A stretch of DNA of 64,000 bases from Phycisphaerales bacterium (GCA_023382935.1 JAHDXL010000001.1:1-64000), one strand, 5' to 3'. Shown: positions 43,892 to 53,642, counted from the stretch's first letter. Notes: generated by a model not told the origin, from the sequence alone. Program-made: numbers and translations.

Positions 43892-44845
43892 TCACTCCGG
43901 CAGCAGCACGGTATCGATCACATGGATCACGCCGTTTGATGCATCGACATCCGTCCCGATCACTTCGACACCATTGACCACGAGGCGCCCGTCGCGAATG
44001 CCGAACACCACCTCGCCGCCCTGGGCGGTCGTCGCGGCGCCGGCGCTCACGGCCGTCCCCGCGTCCACACGCCCCGGGATGACGTGGTACTTCAGCACCG
44101 TAGCCAGTTTGTCCTTGTTCTCAACCTTGAGCAGGTCCGCGATGGTGCTCTTCCCCAACTTCTCGAACGCTGCATCCGTCGGCGCCAGCACCGTGAACGG
44201 GCCGGCGCTGCCCAGCAACTCGGCCAGCCCCGCTGCCTTGGCCGCAGCCAGCAGCGTCGAGAACGAACCCACCGCCGCCGCCGTTTCCACGATGTTCTTG
44301 TCCGCCGGCAGGATCACCCGGTCGATGATGTGGATCACGCCGTTTGAGGCCAGCACGTCTGCCTTCACCACGTTGGCCCCGTCCACAGTCACACGCCCGT
44401 TGCCGGCGTTGATCTCCACCCGCTGCCCGCCCAGCGTCATCGCACCAGTCAGTTTCACGGCCCTGGACGCCCTCACCTCGCCGGAGACCACGTGATGAAG
44501 CAGGATCGCCTGCAACTTGGCCTTGTTCTCCGGCTTGAGCAGCGTCTCCACCGTCCCAGCGGGCAACTTGGCGAACGCCTCGTCCGTCGGTGCAAACACC
44601 GTGAACGGGCCGGCGCCCTTGAGGGCCGAAACCAGATCGGCCGCCTTCAACGCCGCGGCCAGAGTGTTGAAACTCCCCGCGCTCACCGCCGTGTCGACGA
44701 TGTCCTTCTCGGCAAACGCCACCTCCTGCACCTTGTCCTGCTCGGTCATCTTGCTGCAGCCCGTCGCACTGCACGCCTGCCCCGAGGCCGACCCGCACAC
44801 CGCCATCAACAAAGCCACCGCGCCGACACGAAAGGACGTGTTCAT
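43892..44845 (-). CDS. Secreted protein with two fasciclin (FAS1) domains
   Basis: A 317-residue exported protein with a signal peptide and a Cys-containing start of the mature chain (QACSATGC). Two FAS1 domains follow, at about residues 45-180 and 185-315. Each has the H1 motif ([17 protein letters not shown] and [17 protein letters not shown]) and the H2-type end ([13 protein letters not shown] and [13 protein letters not shown]). FAS1 proteins act in surface adhesion. AGGAG lies 7-8 nt before the ATG. It is the first gene of a unit with an ECF sigma factor and an RskA-like anti-sigma factor, so it is probably both the regulon target and the operon lead. Confidence 0.94.
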   Translation of the reverse strand: MNTSFRVGAVALLMAVCGSASGQACSATGCSKMTEQDKVQEVAFAEKDIVDTAVSAGSFNTLAAALKAADLVSALKGAGPFTVFAPTDEAFAKLPAGTVETLLKPENKAKLQAILLHHVVSGEVRASRAVKLTGAMTLGGQRVEINAGNGRVTVDGANVVKADVLASNGVIHIIDRVILPADKNIVETAAAVGSFSTLLAAAKAAGLAELLGSAGPFTVLAPTDAAFEKLGKSTIADLLKVENKDKLATVLKYHVIPGRVDAGTAVSAGAATTAQGGEVVFGIRDGRLVVNGVEVIGTDVDASNGVIHVIDTVLLPE

Positions 44846-45028
44846 CCATAATCTCCTGTTTGCATCTACTCTGGCCGCCGAACCCCACGACGGGGACGAC
44901 GTCTACCACTTCGCCGCCCCCTCCAAACCGGATTCACGCGATGCATCAAAGCGCCAGTGGCACGAAAGCACACAACGGCACCACCAGTCTGGGGGTGCCT
45001 GGAGCGCGCTGAGGCCCTGCTCGTCCAG

Positions 45029-47812
45029 TCACACCCAATTGGCGACAGGCGACTTGGCCACTGCCCGTCGAAACGCCTTCTCAATCTCCACCACCACCAG
45101 CACCACCACGCCGACCAGCAGGACACGAATCCAGGCAAGCCCGTCGAGCGGAGCAGTGTGGAACACGCGATTGACAATCGGGATGCTTGCGAACATGAAC
45201 TGCACGGCCAGCATCACCATGATTCCCGCCCACAGCCACATGTTAGAGAACAGCGGCACCGTCCACGCCGGTCGCAGCAGCGCCCGACTGGAGAACAGAT
45301 AGAAGATTTCGCCGACGACGATCACGGAAACGGCCGCGGTTCGCGCCGTGGCTTCGCTCATGCCCCGGTCCAGTTCCAAGTGGAACACTCCCATCGCACC
45401 CGCGCACAGAAGAGTCGAGACCAGGCCGATGCGCATGAGAAGTTCAAAGGTCAACAGCGGACGGTTCGGATCGCGCGGCGGGCGAGCCATCACGCCCGGC
45501 TCCTTGGCCTCGAAAATCAGCGGCATGCCCAGCAGGATGGCCGTGAACATGTTGATGTACAGCACTTGGATGGGCAGGATCGGCAACGGCCAGCCGAGCA
45601 CGATCGAAGCGAGAATGATGAACGCCTCGCCCCCGTTGGTCGGCAGCGTCCAAAGGATGAACTTCGTAAGATTGCTGAAAACGTTGCGGCCTTCCTCCAC
45701 CGCCGCCTCGATCGTCGAAAAGTTGTCGTCCGCCAGCACCATGTCGGCCGCGTCCTTGGCCACCTCGGTACCCGCAATACCCATCGCCACGCCGATGTCC
45801 GCCTGCCGCAGGGCCGGAGCGTCATTCACCCCGTCGCCGGTCATGGCGACAATGTGACCGCGCGATTGCAGTCCCTTCACCAGACGCAACTTCTGCTCCG
45901 GCGTCATGCGCGCAAACACCGCCGTTTCCTCGGCGCGGGCCGGAAGTTCTTCGTCCGCGATCGCGGCCATTTCGGCTCCCGTCAGGATGCGCGGCCGGCC
46001 GTCGGCTTGTCCCGCCGTGTGCGACCCGGCACCGTCAATCCCGATCATCCCCGCGATCGTCGCCGCCGTCAGCGCGTGGTCGCCCGTGATCATCTTCACA
46101 CGCACCCCGGCCTGCTGGCAGGCGGCGACAGCATCGATCGCCTCGGGACGCGGAGGGTCGAGCATCCCCTGCAGACCCAGGAACGTCAGCCCGCGCTCGA
46201 CCATCGAAGCCGTCAGGTGGCTCGTACCCGGCGCCGCCTCTGCCCGGGCAAAGGCCAGAACTCGCAGCCCCCGGGCTGCCAGCGCCGCGGCCGCTGCGTG
46301 CACGACGTCCACATCCAGCCCGATGGCCCGCCCATGTGCATCCACCGCTGAATCGCACATTGCGAGCACCCGCTCCACCGAGCCCTTCACGTATATCACT
46401 CGATCTCTCGCTTCGCCGCCGCTCTCGGGTGCTTTCGCGTGAAGCGTGGCCATGTACTGGCGATCCGACTCGAAGGGGATCACGTCCACTCGCGGGAAGC
46501 CTGCTGCCAGAGCCTCCCGCGACAGATCGACACCCTTGAGTTTGCGAGCCGCCACCACCAGCGCCGCTTCGGTCGGGTCGCCGTGGATCTCCCACCGCCC
46601 TTCGCTGGCGACCAACACCGCGTCGTTGCACAGCGCCCCGCACTTGAGCAATTCCAGCAGCGCCCGGTGGTCTTCCGCACGCGCAGGGTCCGCCGCGCCT
46701 GCAACGCTCACTTCGCCCGCCGGGTCATACCCCCCGCCGCCAAACTCGTACTCGACACCCACGTTCCACGCCGCACGCACCGTCATCTGATTCTGCGTGA
46801 GCGTTCCGGTCTTGTCCGAGCAGATCACCGTGGTCGACCCAAGCGCCTCCACCGCGGGAAGTTTTCTGATGATCGCCTTCTTCCCCGCCATGCGGGCCAC
46901 TCCCACGGCCAGCATGATCGTCACCGCCGCCGGCAGGCCCTCCGGGATCGCCCCCACCGCCAGCGCCACGGCCGCCTTGAACATCTCCTGAGCCGAGTTC
47001 CCCCGCGCCAACCCGACGACAAACGTCAACGCTGCCACTGCGATGATCGCCCACAGCAGCATGTGGCTGAACGAAGCGATCTTCCTTGTCAGCGGTGTGG
47101 CGATTTCCTCCGCTGACGAGATCATCTCGTTGATGCGCCCCACCTCGGTGGCGTCGGCGGTCGCCACCACCAACCCCTCGCCCGTGCCTCGCGTCACCAG
47201 CGAACCGGCATACGTCATGCAGCGGCGATCGGCCAGCAGCGTCTCTTCGGGCATCGCGGCCGGATCCTTTGACACGGCCTTGCTTTCCCCGGTGAGCATC
47301 GACTCGTCCGTGCGCAGATCCTTCACCGTTCCATCAATCAGCCGCACGTCCGCCGGAACCTTGTCCCCCGGCTCGAGCAGCACCACGTCGCCGACCACCA
47401 GCGCCGCCGCCTCGATCCTGCGGCGTTCCCCATCCCGCTTCACCGTCGCTTCGATCCGCATCGAGCGGGCCAACGCGTCGATTGCGGCAATCGCCTTCTG
47501 CTCCTGCACATATCCCACAATCGCGTTGACCACCACCACTCCGAAGATCACCGCGCTGTCGGCAAACTCTCCCAGCCACAGCGTGATGCTCCCCGCCACC
47601 AGCAGGATGTACACCAGCGGCGCGTGAAACTGCAGCAGCAGCCGAAGCCACCACGGCTTGCCACGCTTGGCCGATATCGTGTTCGGCCCGTCTCGCTCCA
47701 GCCGCGCAGCGGCCTCGGCAGCAGACAACCCAACGTGCGGATCACTCCCAAGTTCGCGTGCGACCTGCACCGAAGAGACGGCGTGCCAGGCTTGAGAAGT
47801 GGGCGCGTTCAT
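45029..47812 (-). CDS. P-type cation-transporting ATPase, P2 (Ca2+ type)
   Basis: A 927-residue P-type ATPase. After an N-terminal cation ATPase domain come helices 1-2, the actuator loop with LTGESKAVSK, helix 4 with the PEGLP motif (GAIPEGLPAAVTIMLAVG), and the phosphorylation site SDKTGTLTQNQ near residue 332. KGSVERVL, TGDHALTA and TGDGVNDAPAL (hinge) follow, and six C-terminal helices complete the protein. PEGLP in helix 4 points to a calcium- or sodium-type pump rather than a heavy-metal pump. It works alone in the membrane. The ATG at 47812 has no Shine-Dalgarno but has TATACT 7 nt upstream. Confidence 0.95.
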   Translation of the reverse strand: MNAPTSQAWHAVSSVQVARELGSDPHVGLSAAEAAARLERDGPNTISAKRGKPWWLRLLLQFHAPLVYILLVAGSITLWLGEFADSAVIFGVVVVNAIVGYVQEQKAIAAIDALARSMRIEATVKRDGERRRIEAAALVVGDVVLLEPGDKVPADVRLIDGTVKDLRTDESMLTGESKAVSKDPAAMPEETLLADRRCMTYAGSLVTRGTGEGLVVATADATEVGRINEMISSAEEIATPLTRKIASFSHMLLWAIIAVAALTFVVGLARGNSAQEMFKAAVALAVGAIPEGLPAAVTIMLAVGVARMAGKKAIIRKLPAVEALGSTTVICSDKTGTLTQNQMTVRAAWNVGVEYEFGGGGYDPAGEVSVAGAADPARAEDHRALLELLKCGALCNDAVLVASEGRWEIHGDPTEAALVVAARKLKGVDLSREALAAGFPRVDVIPFESDRQYMATLHAKAPESGGEARDRVIYVKGSVERVLAMCDSAVDAHGRAIGLDVDVVHAAAAALAARGLRVLAFARAEAAPGTSHLTASMVERGLTFLGLQGMLDPPRPEAIDAVAACQQAGVRVKMITGDHALTAATIAGMIGIDGAGSHTAGQADGRPRILTGAEMAAIADEELPARAEETAVFARMTPEQKLRLVKGLQSRGHIVAMTGDGVNDAPALRQADIGVAMGIAGTEVAKDAADMVLADDNFSTIEAAVEEGRNVFSNLTKFILWTLPTNGGEAFIILASIVLGWPLPILPIQVLYINMFTAILLGMPLIFEAKEPGVMARPPRDPNRPLLTFELLMRIGLVSTLLCAGAMGVFHLELDRGMSEATARTAAVSVIVVGEIFYLFSSRALLRPAWTVPLFSNMWLWAGIMVMLAVQFMFASIPIVNRVFHTAPLDGLAWIRVLLVGVVVLVVVEIEKAFRRAVAKSPVANWV

Positions 47813-47819
47813 CAACGCG

Positions 47820-47825
47820 AGTATA
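47820..47825 (-). promoter_or_regulatory. -10 hexamer of probable leaderless promoter (P-type ATPase)
   Basis: On the minus strand, TATACT lies 7 bases before the ATG of the P-type ATPase gene. There is no Shine-Dalgarno and no other close start codon. Transcription would begin at or next to the start codon. Confidence 0.6.
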
Positions 47826-47968
47826 GGTTCCACCCGCTGAAAGGCAGGCGTTTCATCGGAATTCTGCACGCCCGCCTGAGCAGCGAAACCAGCCCCGCAA
47901 CATCCAAAAAAGCAGACACCCGCAGCCCCGCTTCCGCTGCTCTGCGCACTGGCCGATTGGCCTGAACG

Positions 47969-49222
47969 CTACGTCGCAAACACCCACACGGCCACCGTCA
48001 CTCCCCCGATCACCGCGAACCACACCGCCAATTCCAGCGCCAGCCGTCGTCCCCCCAGTCCCCACGCCAGCCCCGTCTTGAACACCAGATTCGAGAGCGA
48101 CGCCAGCAACAATGCGCGTCCGGCTACCGCGCCGTCCAGCATCCCGCGCTCGGCGAGCCGCGCGCTTGAAAGCGTGATCGCGTCCATGTCCGTCAGCCCG
48201 CTGATGCCCGCGGCCGCGAACAGGCCCGCGTCCCCGAACCAGTGCTTCGACGCCGCCACCACCAACAGAATCACCGCGTACAAAGCCCCGAACACGAACG
48301 CGCCTTTCAACTCCGCCGGGTTCTGGTGCTCGGCCGCGTGCTCGCTCCCGTTCCTCACCCGCGTGAGCGACATCAGCGCCAACACGATGACGACGGCCCC
48401 AACGGCGCCAAGCGGCAGCGCCATGACACGCACCTGATTCGGCGCGACGATCGCGATCAGCACCCCCACGCGCACGTACATGACCGCAGTGGCCAGCATC
48501 AGCACCGCCACCGTCGAGCGCATCAGACCCATTCCTTCCGGCGCCTGCTTGATCCGACGGGCCGCGCTCACCGTCGTCGCCGTGCTCGAAATCAAACCTC
48601 CCAAAACGCCCGCAACCGCCGCCCCTTGCCGCCCCCCGAACAGTCGCAAGGCCACGTAGCCGAACAGGCTGAGCCCGACCACCAGCACCACCATCAACCA
48701 GATGCGATACGGGTTCCACACCTCGAAAGGCCCATAGGTCTGGTTCGGCAGCACCGGCAGAACGATGAACGTGATGAGCGCAAACTGGAGCACCGCCCGA
48801 ATGTCCTGGTCCCCGATCTTCCTCACCAGCCCGTGCAGCGTCTCCTTCAACTGCAAAAGGATGGCCGTGCCCACCCCCACCGCCACCGCCACCTCTCGCA
48901 TATCCATCGCCAGAACCACGCCGACCACGAACATCAGCAGCATCGCCACTTCCGTCGTCATCCCAGGCTCGGGGTCGCCGCGCGTGATGCTCACCACGTT
49001 TCCCAGCACAGCCGTCGCCACCACGCCAAGAAACCCCACCGCCACCAGCCAGGGGCCGACATCCCCACTCACCATCGCGCACAGCGCCCCCAGCGCCGTC
49101 ACCAGCGGAAAAGTCCGAATCCCCCCGATGTGCGACCCCGCGCTCGATCGCTCACGCTGCAATCCCACCAGCATCCCCACGCCAATGGCGATCGCCAGCG
49201 TCACAAACGGCTCAGTGGACAT
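47969..49222 (-). CDS. MgtC/SapB family membrane protein with DUF4010
   Basis: A 417-residue integral membrane protein. The first 150 residues are the MgtC/SapB domain (AIGVGMLVGLQRERSS, HIGGIRTFPLVTALGALCAM), and the rest is a DUF4010 domain with about eight further helices (GGLISSTATTVSAARR and AAGISGLTDMDAITLS). The MgtC part is linked to magnesium limitation and ATP synthase control in other bacteria; the fused DUF4010 form is uncharacterised and may be a transporter. The ATG at 49222 has no Shine-Dalgarno, and TACAAT lies 6 nt upstream. A phosphoesterase gene upstream on the same strand ends 83 bases before it. Confidence 0.9.
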   Translation of the reverse strand: MSTEPFVTLAIAIGVGMLVGLQRERSSAGSHIGGIRTFPLVTALGALCAMVSGDVGPWLVAVGFLGVVATAVLGNVVSITRGDPEPGMTTEVAMLLMFVVGVVLAMDMREVAVAVGVGTAILLQLKETLHGLVRKIGDQDIRAVLQFALITFIVLPVLPNQTYGPFEVWNPYRIWLMVVLVVGLSLFGYVALRLFGGRQGAAVAGVLGGLISSTATTVSAARRIKQAPEGMGLMRSTVAVLMLATAVMYVRVGVLIAIVAPNQVRVMALPLGAVGAVVIVLALMSLTRVRNGSEHAAEHQNPAELKGAFVFGALYAVILLVVAASKHWFGDAGLFAAAGISGLTDMDAITLSSARLAERGMLDGAVAGRALLLASLSNLVFKTGLAWGLGGRRLALELAVWFAVIGGVTVAVWVFAT

Positions 49223-49228
49223 GACCGA

Positions 49229-49234
49229 ATTGTA
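49229..49234 (-). promoter_or_regulatory. -10 hexamer of probable leaderless promoter (MgtC-like gene)
   Basis: TACAAT on the minus strand is followed by TCGGTC and then the ATG at 49222. Spacing is 6 bases and no Shine-Dalgarno is present. Confidence 0.6.
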
Positions 49235-49305
49235 CCAAGTTCCTCCCTTCTGCCCTTGGAGGGAAAGGGCTGTTCACGCCGTTTCCGTCTCGCCCGCTCC
49301 TTGCG

Positions 49306-51303
49306 CTACTCCTCCACCAGCCGCGCGCCAACGCCCATCATCGGGTGCGCCCCGCGACCCGACTCGTCGTACACCCACGGGCCCACCTGCCCGTCGAAGT
49401 TCAGCAGCAGCACCGTGTCTCCATCGCTCTCCAGCCGCCGCACCGGGCGGAAACTCACTCCCGCGTACCGCGCCGTCTCCGAAATCCGCACCCCATCCAT
49501 TCGCCCCTCAAACGGACTGATCATCCCTCCCTCGCCCGTCACGTCCGCCCCGATCATCAGCGGCAGCGCGTTCATCGTCCGCTTTCCGCTCCCCGCCTTC
49601 GCCTCCACCAAGGCGCCGTCGACATAAAGCCGCACCTCACGCCCGTCAAATACCCCGGCCATGTGATACCACTGCCCCGACTTCAAGTCGCCGTCCCTTC
49701 CCCCCACCTCCACGTACCGTCCGTTGAGATGCACTGAAAACGTCGGCCGTCCCTTGCTCACGAAAATTCCATACTCCGAGTTCTCCGTCTTCGTGAGCAG
49801 CCCGACGCGGTCGCCGAACTTCTCCGCCCGCATCCAGCATTCCACCGTCAATGGCCCTTCCTTCACCGACACCTGGTCCGCACGCAACTCCAGGTGCCCG
49901 GTCTTCCCATCCAGTGCCAAAACGCTCTCTCTCTCCGGTCTGCCCGGCGCCGACAGACTGATCTCCATCGGAACCATCACCCGCTGTTCCGGGATCGCGT
50001 ACCGATGCCCGGCCGCCAGATAATCCATCGACACCACGAGGTCCGCCGGACGGAACCGGTCGTTGATCACGCCCCCCAGCCGGTCGATGCGGAACACAAA
50101 CGCCCGCTCCACGCCCGGCTCAATCACCGCGTGCGCGTGATCGGGCAGATAGGTCCACCAGTTGTCGGGCGACTCGGGCGCGAACACCACTTCGATCGCC
50201 CGTGATGTCGGGTTCTTCAAGGTTGCCCGAACCTCCCCACCGCCGCTCCCATCCGCCGAGATTGTCACCCCGCCGGCGATGGCCGGCTTCATCTGCGCCA
50301 ATTTCACGGTTTCGCGGCTCAACTCGCCGGTGATCTCACGCACGTCCATCACCTCGCCCACCGGCACAGCCGCCATCGCAATCTGCCCCTTCCGCACCGT
50401 CACGATGTGGAACTGGTGCAGATATCCCGCCTCCGGTACCGTCCCCGGCTGCGCCCCGCCCACCGTCGCCAGCGACACATACTCGATCCCGTCACGCGGA
50501 TCCGATCGCATGTTGTGGATGTGCCCCCCGAACACCGCCGTCACGTTCCCCGCCTCGACCAGCACCTGGTGCACCGGTTCCCATGTGTTCCCGTAGTTCC
50601 CCCCGATCCACCGCGGATGATGCAGAAACAAAAACACATGATCGAGTTCCTTGAACTCGGCCAGCGTCTGCTTCAGCCACCCCAACTGCTCCGCGCTCAT
50701 CAAGTTGCATTCAGCCTTGTTGAAGTTCTTCTCACCCGTCGCCGGGTTCCCCTCGTCCGAATACAGCGCAATGAACCCGCAGTTCTTATGCTTGAACCCG
50801 TACCACAGCGGCCCGAAGTGCATCTCGTAACTGCTCTCATGCTCGCCCGCCGGCTTCGGCCCTTCGCCGCGCCAGTAGATGTCGTGATTGCCCGCCACCG
50901 GGAACCACGGGCACAGCAACTGCCCCATGATCCCCTTGTACTCTCTCATCTGCTCCATCCACGCCTCGGTCTGGTTGTACCCCTGCACCAGATCGCCCAC
51001 CGTCATCACGAAATCGGGTTCGAGCAGATTTGTGTCCCGCACCGCGTCGGCCAGCACGCTCACTCCCTCCGCCGGCCCACCCGTGCGATCGCCGAACACC
51101 ACGAAGAAGAACGCGTCGTCCTCCTTCGGCAGGCTCAGATCCGCCCCGCTCCCGCGATTCGTCATGAACCGTGTTGCATCCGCCGGCACCGTCTCGTGCG
51201 GCTGCCCGTGCCGGTGAAAATGCCGCTGGTGCCCGATGTTGTCCTGTCCCGCGCTCACGCACGCCAGCGCCGCACACACACCCATCGCAATCGTCTTCTT
51301 CAT
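49306..51303 (-). CDS. Secreted calcineurin-like phosphoesterase with LamG domain
   Basis: A 665-residue exported protein. The N-terminus is a signal peptide (MKKTIAMGVCAALACVSAGQ). A metallophosphoesterase domain at about residues 55-330 shows the binuclear metal motifs in order: FGDRTGG, TVGDLVQG, AGNHDIYW, FLHHPRW and GGHIHNM. A beta domain of unknown type follows, then a LamG/concanavalin-like domain near residues 460-640 (LTVECWMRAEKFGDRVGLLT, GQWYHMAGVFDGREVRLYVD). It is probably a surface phosphatase or nuclease bound to a glycan. The ATG at 51303 is chosen for the signal peptide. TATGCT lies 9 nt upstream and no Shine-Dalgarno is seen. Confidence 0.92.
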   Translation of the reverse strand: MKKTIAMGVCAALACVSAGQDNIGHQRHFHRHGQPHETVPADATRFMTNRGSGADLSLPKEDDAFFFVVFGDRTGGPAEGVSVLADAVRDTNLLEPDFVMTVGDLVQGYNQTEAWMEQMREYKGIMGQLLCPWFPVAGNHDIYWRGEGPKPAGEHESSYEMHFGPLWYGFKHKNCGFIALYSDEGNPATGEKNFNKAECNLMSAEQLGWLKQTLAEFKELDHVFLFLHHPRWIGGNYGNTWEPVHQVLVEAGNVTAVFGGHIHNMRSDPRDGIEYVSLATVGGAQPGTVPEAGYLHQFHIVTVRKGQIAMAAVPVGEVMDVREITGELSRETVKLAQMKPAIAGGVTISADGSGGGEVRATLKNPTSRAIEVVFAPESPDNWWTYLPDHAHAVIEPGVERAFVFRIDRLGGVINDRFRPADLVVSMDYLAAGHRYAIPEQRVMVPMEISLSAPGRPERESVLALDGKTGHLELRADQVSVKEGPLTVECWMRAEKFGDRVGLLTKTENSEYGIFVSKGRPTFSVHLNGRYVEVGGRDGDLKSGQWYHMAGVFDGREVRLYVDGALVEAKAGSGKRTMNALPLMIGADVTGEGGMISPFEGRMDGVRISETARYAGVSFRPVRRLESDGDTVLLLNFDGQVGPWVYDESGRGAHPMMGVGARLVEE

Positions 51304-51581
51304 GGTGCCGCCAGCATACCGACAACGCCCGCCACCGTCAGGTTTCACACTGTGAAGACTGTGTGAGCGGCCGACCGCACCGAGTTCTGTGGACGGTGGC
51401 ACCGTCTTCCATGCCACCGAGTTCGGCCTCGCGAACCCGGTGCCCCAAGCCTCTCGCCCCGTGCACCGACTTCCAAGACCCAACGTCGGCGGCACGCCCA
51501 CATGACGGGTTCACGTCTGGGGGCGATCGCCTGTGACCTGATTCCTCGCGGACGCTGCGGGCTCTTGCATCCCGCCCGCTC

Positions 51582-51592
51582 TACCCTTCCCC
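51582..51592 (+). promoter_or_regulatory. -10 hexamer of probable leaderless promoter (recX)
   Basis: TACCCT at 51582-51587 is followed by TCCCC and the ATG at 51593. No Shine-Dalgarno is present. The rest of the region 51304-51592 holds nothing else recognised. Confidence 0.55.
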
Positions 51593-52246
51593 ATGCTCTT
51601 CGACCCGCGCATCGAGTCGATCCGCCCTCTGCCCAGACGCCCGCATTGGGTGCGCCTCGTGCTCTCCGACGGATGCACGCTCGACCTGCATGAGTCGCGC
51701 TGCGTCAAACTGCATCTGCGCCACGGGCGCACGCTCGACGACGACGCACTTGCGGCCGCACGCGATGCCGCCGAAATCGACGCTCTCAAGCACCGCGCCC
51801 TGCGGCTGCTGACACGCCGCGCCCACGCCCGTCTCGAACTGCGCAACAAACTCGTTCCGCACGCAGCAGATCCGCGTCACCTCGACGCCGCCCTCGATGA
51901 ACTCGAACGCGACGGGCTTGTGAACGATCAGGCCTTCGCCACGCGACTATTCGAGTCCGAAACCTCCCGCGGGCCTGCCCGCGCCGGCATTGCCCGCGCC
52001 AAACTCGAACGCGCCGGGATCGATCCTGGTTCCGTCGCCGCCGCCGCCGACGCCCATGCCATCGACCCCCTGGCCGAAGCCGTGGCCCTCGTCCGGCAGC
52101 GTCTGCGCCCCGCCGACCGGGCCGACCCTCACAAGGCCGCCGCCCGCCTGTTCCGCCTTCTCGCCTCACGCGGCTTCGACGAGGACACCGCCCGCTCGGC
52201 CCTCGAGTCCGTGCTGGGTACGATCGAACATGACCAGACCGACTGA
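51593..52246 (+). CDS. recX: RecX family regulatory protein
   Basis: A 217-residue RecX-like protein. Three-helix RecX repeats are visible: LKHRALRLLTRRAHARLELR (repeat 1), then DAALDELERDGLVNDQAFAT (repeat 2), and KAAARLFRLLASRGFDEDTA in repeat 3. RecX binds RecA filaments and limits recombination. The N-terminal 55 residues are beta-rich, as in longer RecX proteins. recA is not in the window. The end overlaps the next gene by 17 bases, so recX, the lipoprotein gene and the rhodanese gene form one overlapping unit. The start appears leaderless. Confidence 0.9.
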   Translation: MLFDPRIESIRPLPRRPHWVRLVLSDGCTLDLHESRCVKLHLRHGRTLDDDALAAARDAAEIDALKHRALRLLTRRAHARLELRNKLVPHAADPRHLDAALDELERDGLVNDQAFATRLFESETSRGPARAGIARAKLERAGIDPGSVAAAADAHAIDPLAEAVALVRQRLRPADRADPHKAAARLFRLLASRGFDEDTARSALESVLGTIEHDQTD

Positions 52247-52820
52247 ATCCCCACTCCTCCTCGCGCTGGCTCTGCTCGCGCTGCTGCCCAGCGCCGGGTG
52301 CTACAACCGCACACTGGCCGACCGCAACACCATCGGCTCTTCATGCCAAATCACCACCCTCACCGGCAAAGCCGCGCCAGACGTGCCCACCAACATCACG
52401 CCGAGTGCCCGTTCCCTCTCCCGTCTCGATTGGCAGCCCATCGACGTGCTGGTCCCCGTCGACGGAACCGTGCACGGCCCGCAGCGCCGCATCGACCTGC
52501 GCTACGTGAGCAAGTCGCCGCGCGACCGCTTCCTCTATCCCACGGTCGAGTCGGCTCTGGACGTGTCCACCGACCGGCGAGGACGCCGCATCGAAGGCGC
52601 CGCCGCACCGTTCGTCGGAGTGTTCAACATCTTCGCCATGCCCGTCAATGTCTTCCGCGATCCGCCCGGCTCCTATATGAGCCCGACCAAGGCCATGCTT
52701 TACAAGCGCTCACGCCCCGGCGCCACCATCGCCGGCTCAATCCCGCCACTCGACGCTGACAACCGGGTTTCCGCCGAAGGACAAAAGGTGAGCGACGCGG
52801 AGGCACCTGCGCATGACTGA
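52230..52820 (+). CDS. Putative lipoprotein
   Basis: A 196-residue protein starting at the ATG at 52230, inside the end of recX. The N-terminus is a lipoprotein signal (LLLALALLALLPSAGC) with the lipobox SAGC, so the mature chain should be lipid-anchored at Cys24. No known domain is found; the region PFVGVFNIFAMPVNVFRDPP is hydrophobic and may contact the membrane. It overlaps the rhodanese gene by 8 bases. Function unknown. Confidence 0.8.
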   Translation: MTRPTESPLLLALALLALLPSAGCYNRTLADRNTIGSSCQITTLTGKAAPDVPTNITPSARSLSRLDWQPIDVLVPVDGTVHGPQRRIDLRYVSKSPRDRFLYPTVESALDVSTDRRGRRIEGAAAPFVGVFNIFAMPVNVFRDPPGSYMSPTKAMLYKRSRPGATIAGSIPPLDADNRVSAEGQKVSDAEAPAHD

Positions 52821-53160
52821 ACGTTCCCGCGGCTTGCTCGGTATCTTCCACCGCGGCCCCAATCCCTACGAGATTTCCGCCGCCGACCTGCAAGCCCGCC
52901 TCAAGGACGGCCCGCCCGTCCACGTCATCGACTGCCGCGAGGCCGCCGAACTTTCTCGCCCCGGAGTCACCCCCAGCGAGCACCTGCCGCTCGGACAGAT
53001 TCCCGCCAGCGTCGAAGCCCTGCGCGCCCGGGCCGCCCAGGCCGACCTAATCATCGTCTGTGCGCATGGGCAGCGTTCCCTCCACGCCGCACGTTTCCTT
53101 CGCAATGAAGGCATCGCCAACGTGTGGTCACTGGCCGGCGGACTCAAGCACTGGCGCTGA
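52813..53160 (+). CDS. Single-domain rhodanese
   Basis: A 115-residue rhodanese-like sulfurtransferase. VHVIDCREAAELSRPG marks the first half, and the active-site loop CAHGQRS carries the persulfide-forming Cys83. ANVWSLAGGLKHWR is the typical end. It would pass sulfane sulfur to cyanide or protein acceptors in the cytosol. GGAGG lies about 10 nt before the ATG, and the start overlaps the lipoprotein stop (ATGACTGA), so translation is coupled. It converges on the hibernation factor gene 18 bases downstream. Confidence 0.93.
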   Translation: MTERSRGLLGIFHRGPNPYEISAADLQARLKDGPPVHVIDCREAAELSRPGVTPSEHLPLGQIPASVEALRARAAQADLIIVCAHGQRSLHAARFLRNEGIANVWSLAGGLKHWR

Positions 53161-53178
53161 CCTTCCCCGGCCCTCGCT

Positions 53179-53493
53179 TCAGCGACCGTTCAACTTTTCG
53201 AAGTGCTTCTTCACCGCGCGACCCAGTTTCTCGGCCGCCCCGGTCACCACGGCGTGATAATCATCGCCTTCCTGCTCAACGGCGATGGGATCGGCATGCG
53301 CGGGCCTCGCCTCGATCAGGCAACGTTTGTCGTTCGGACCGGCTTTCTTCCCGCTGTTCAGATCCCGGACGTGCACCTCGACGCGCGTGATGCGCTCCGA
53401 AAAGCGACCAATGGCATGCCCGACGGAGGACTCGATGTGCGTGCTGAGGGCATCGCTCGGGGCAACACCCGCGTAGTTGATCTGAATCTGCAT
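53179..53493 (-). CDS. Ribosome hibernation promoting factor (short HPF/RaiA)
   Basis: A 104-residue HPF/RaiA (S30AE) family protein of the short type. MQIQINYAGVAPSDALSTHI opens the beta-alpha-beta fold, followed by RVEVHVRDLNSGKK and the C-terminal helix AAEKLGRAVKKHFEKL. It binds the 30S decoding centre in stationary phase and blocks translation. It lacks the C-terminal dimerisation domain of long HPF. AAGGAGG lies 5-6 nt before the ATG, a strong site. HflX, which rescues hibernating ribosomes, is encoded at 25491. Confidence 0.93.
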   Translation of the reverse strand: MQIQINYAGVAPSDALSTHIESSVGHAIGRFSERITRVEVHVRDLNSGKKAGPNDKRCLIEARPAHADPIAVEQEGDDYHAVVTGAAEKLGRAVKKHFEKLNGR

Positions 53494-53596
53494 GTTCGCC
53501 TCCTTGCAAAATGGTACGGGCCCCGCCGCCCGCAGTTCGATCAGACGTTGGCGGGTACTCCGTCCCTCCGGAGCGCCCCCGGGGCGCCCCTGGGTA

Positions 53597-53615
53597 GATC
53601 GGCTCTCCGAGCCGA
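53597..53615. repeat. 19-bp repeat element (copy 1), hairpin-forming
   Basis: GATCGGCTCTCCGAGCCGA contains the stem CGGCTC-TCC-GAGCCG. A copy with one mismatch lies at 54812-54830 in the same orientation. The two flank the dockerin-type gene. Confidence 0.6.
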
Positions 53616-53642
53616 TTCACGCCGCCTGTCGGCACGCGGCTC

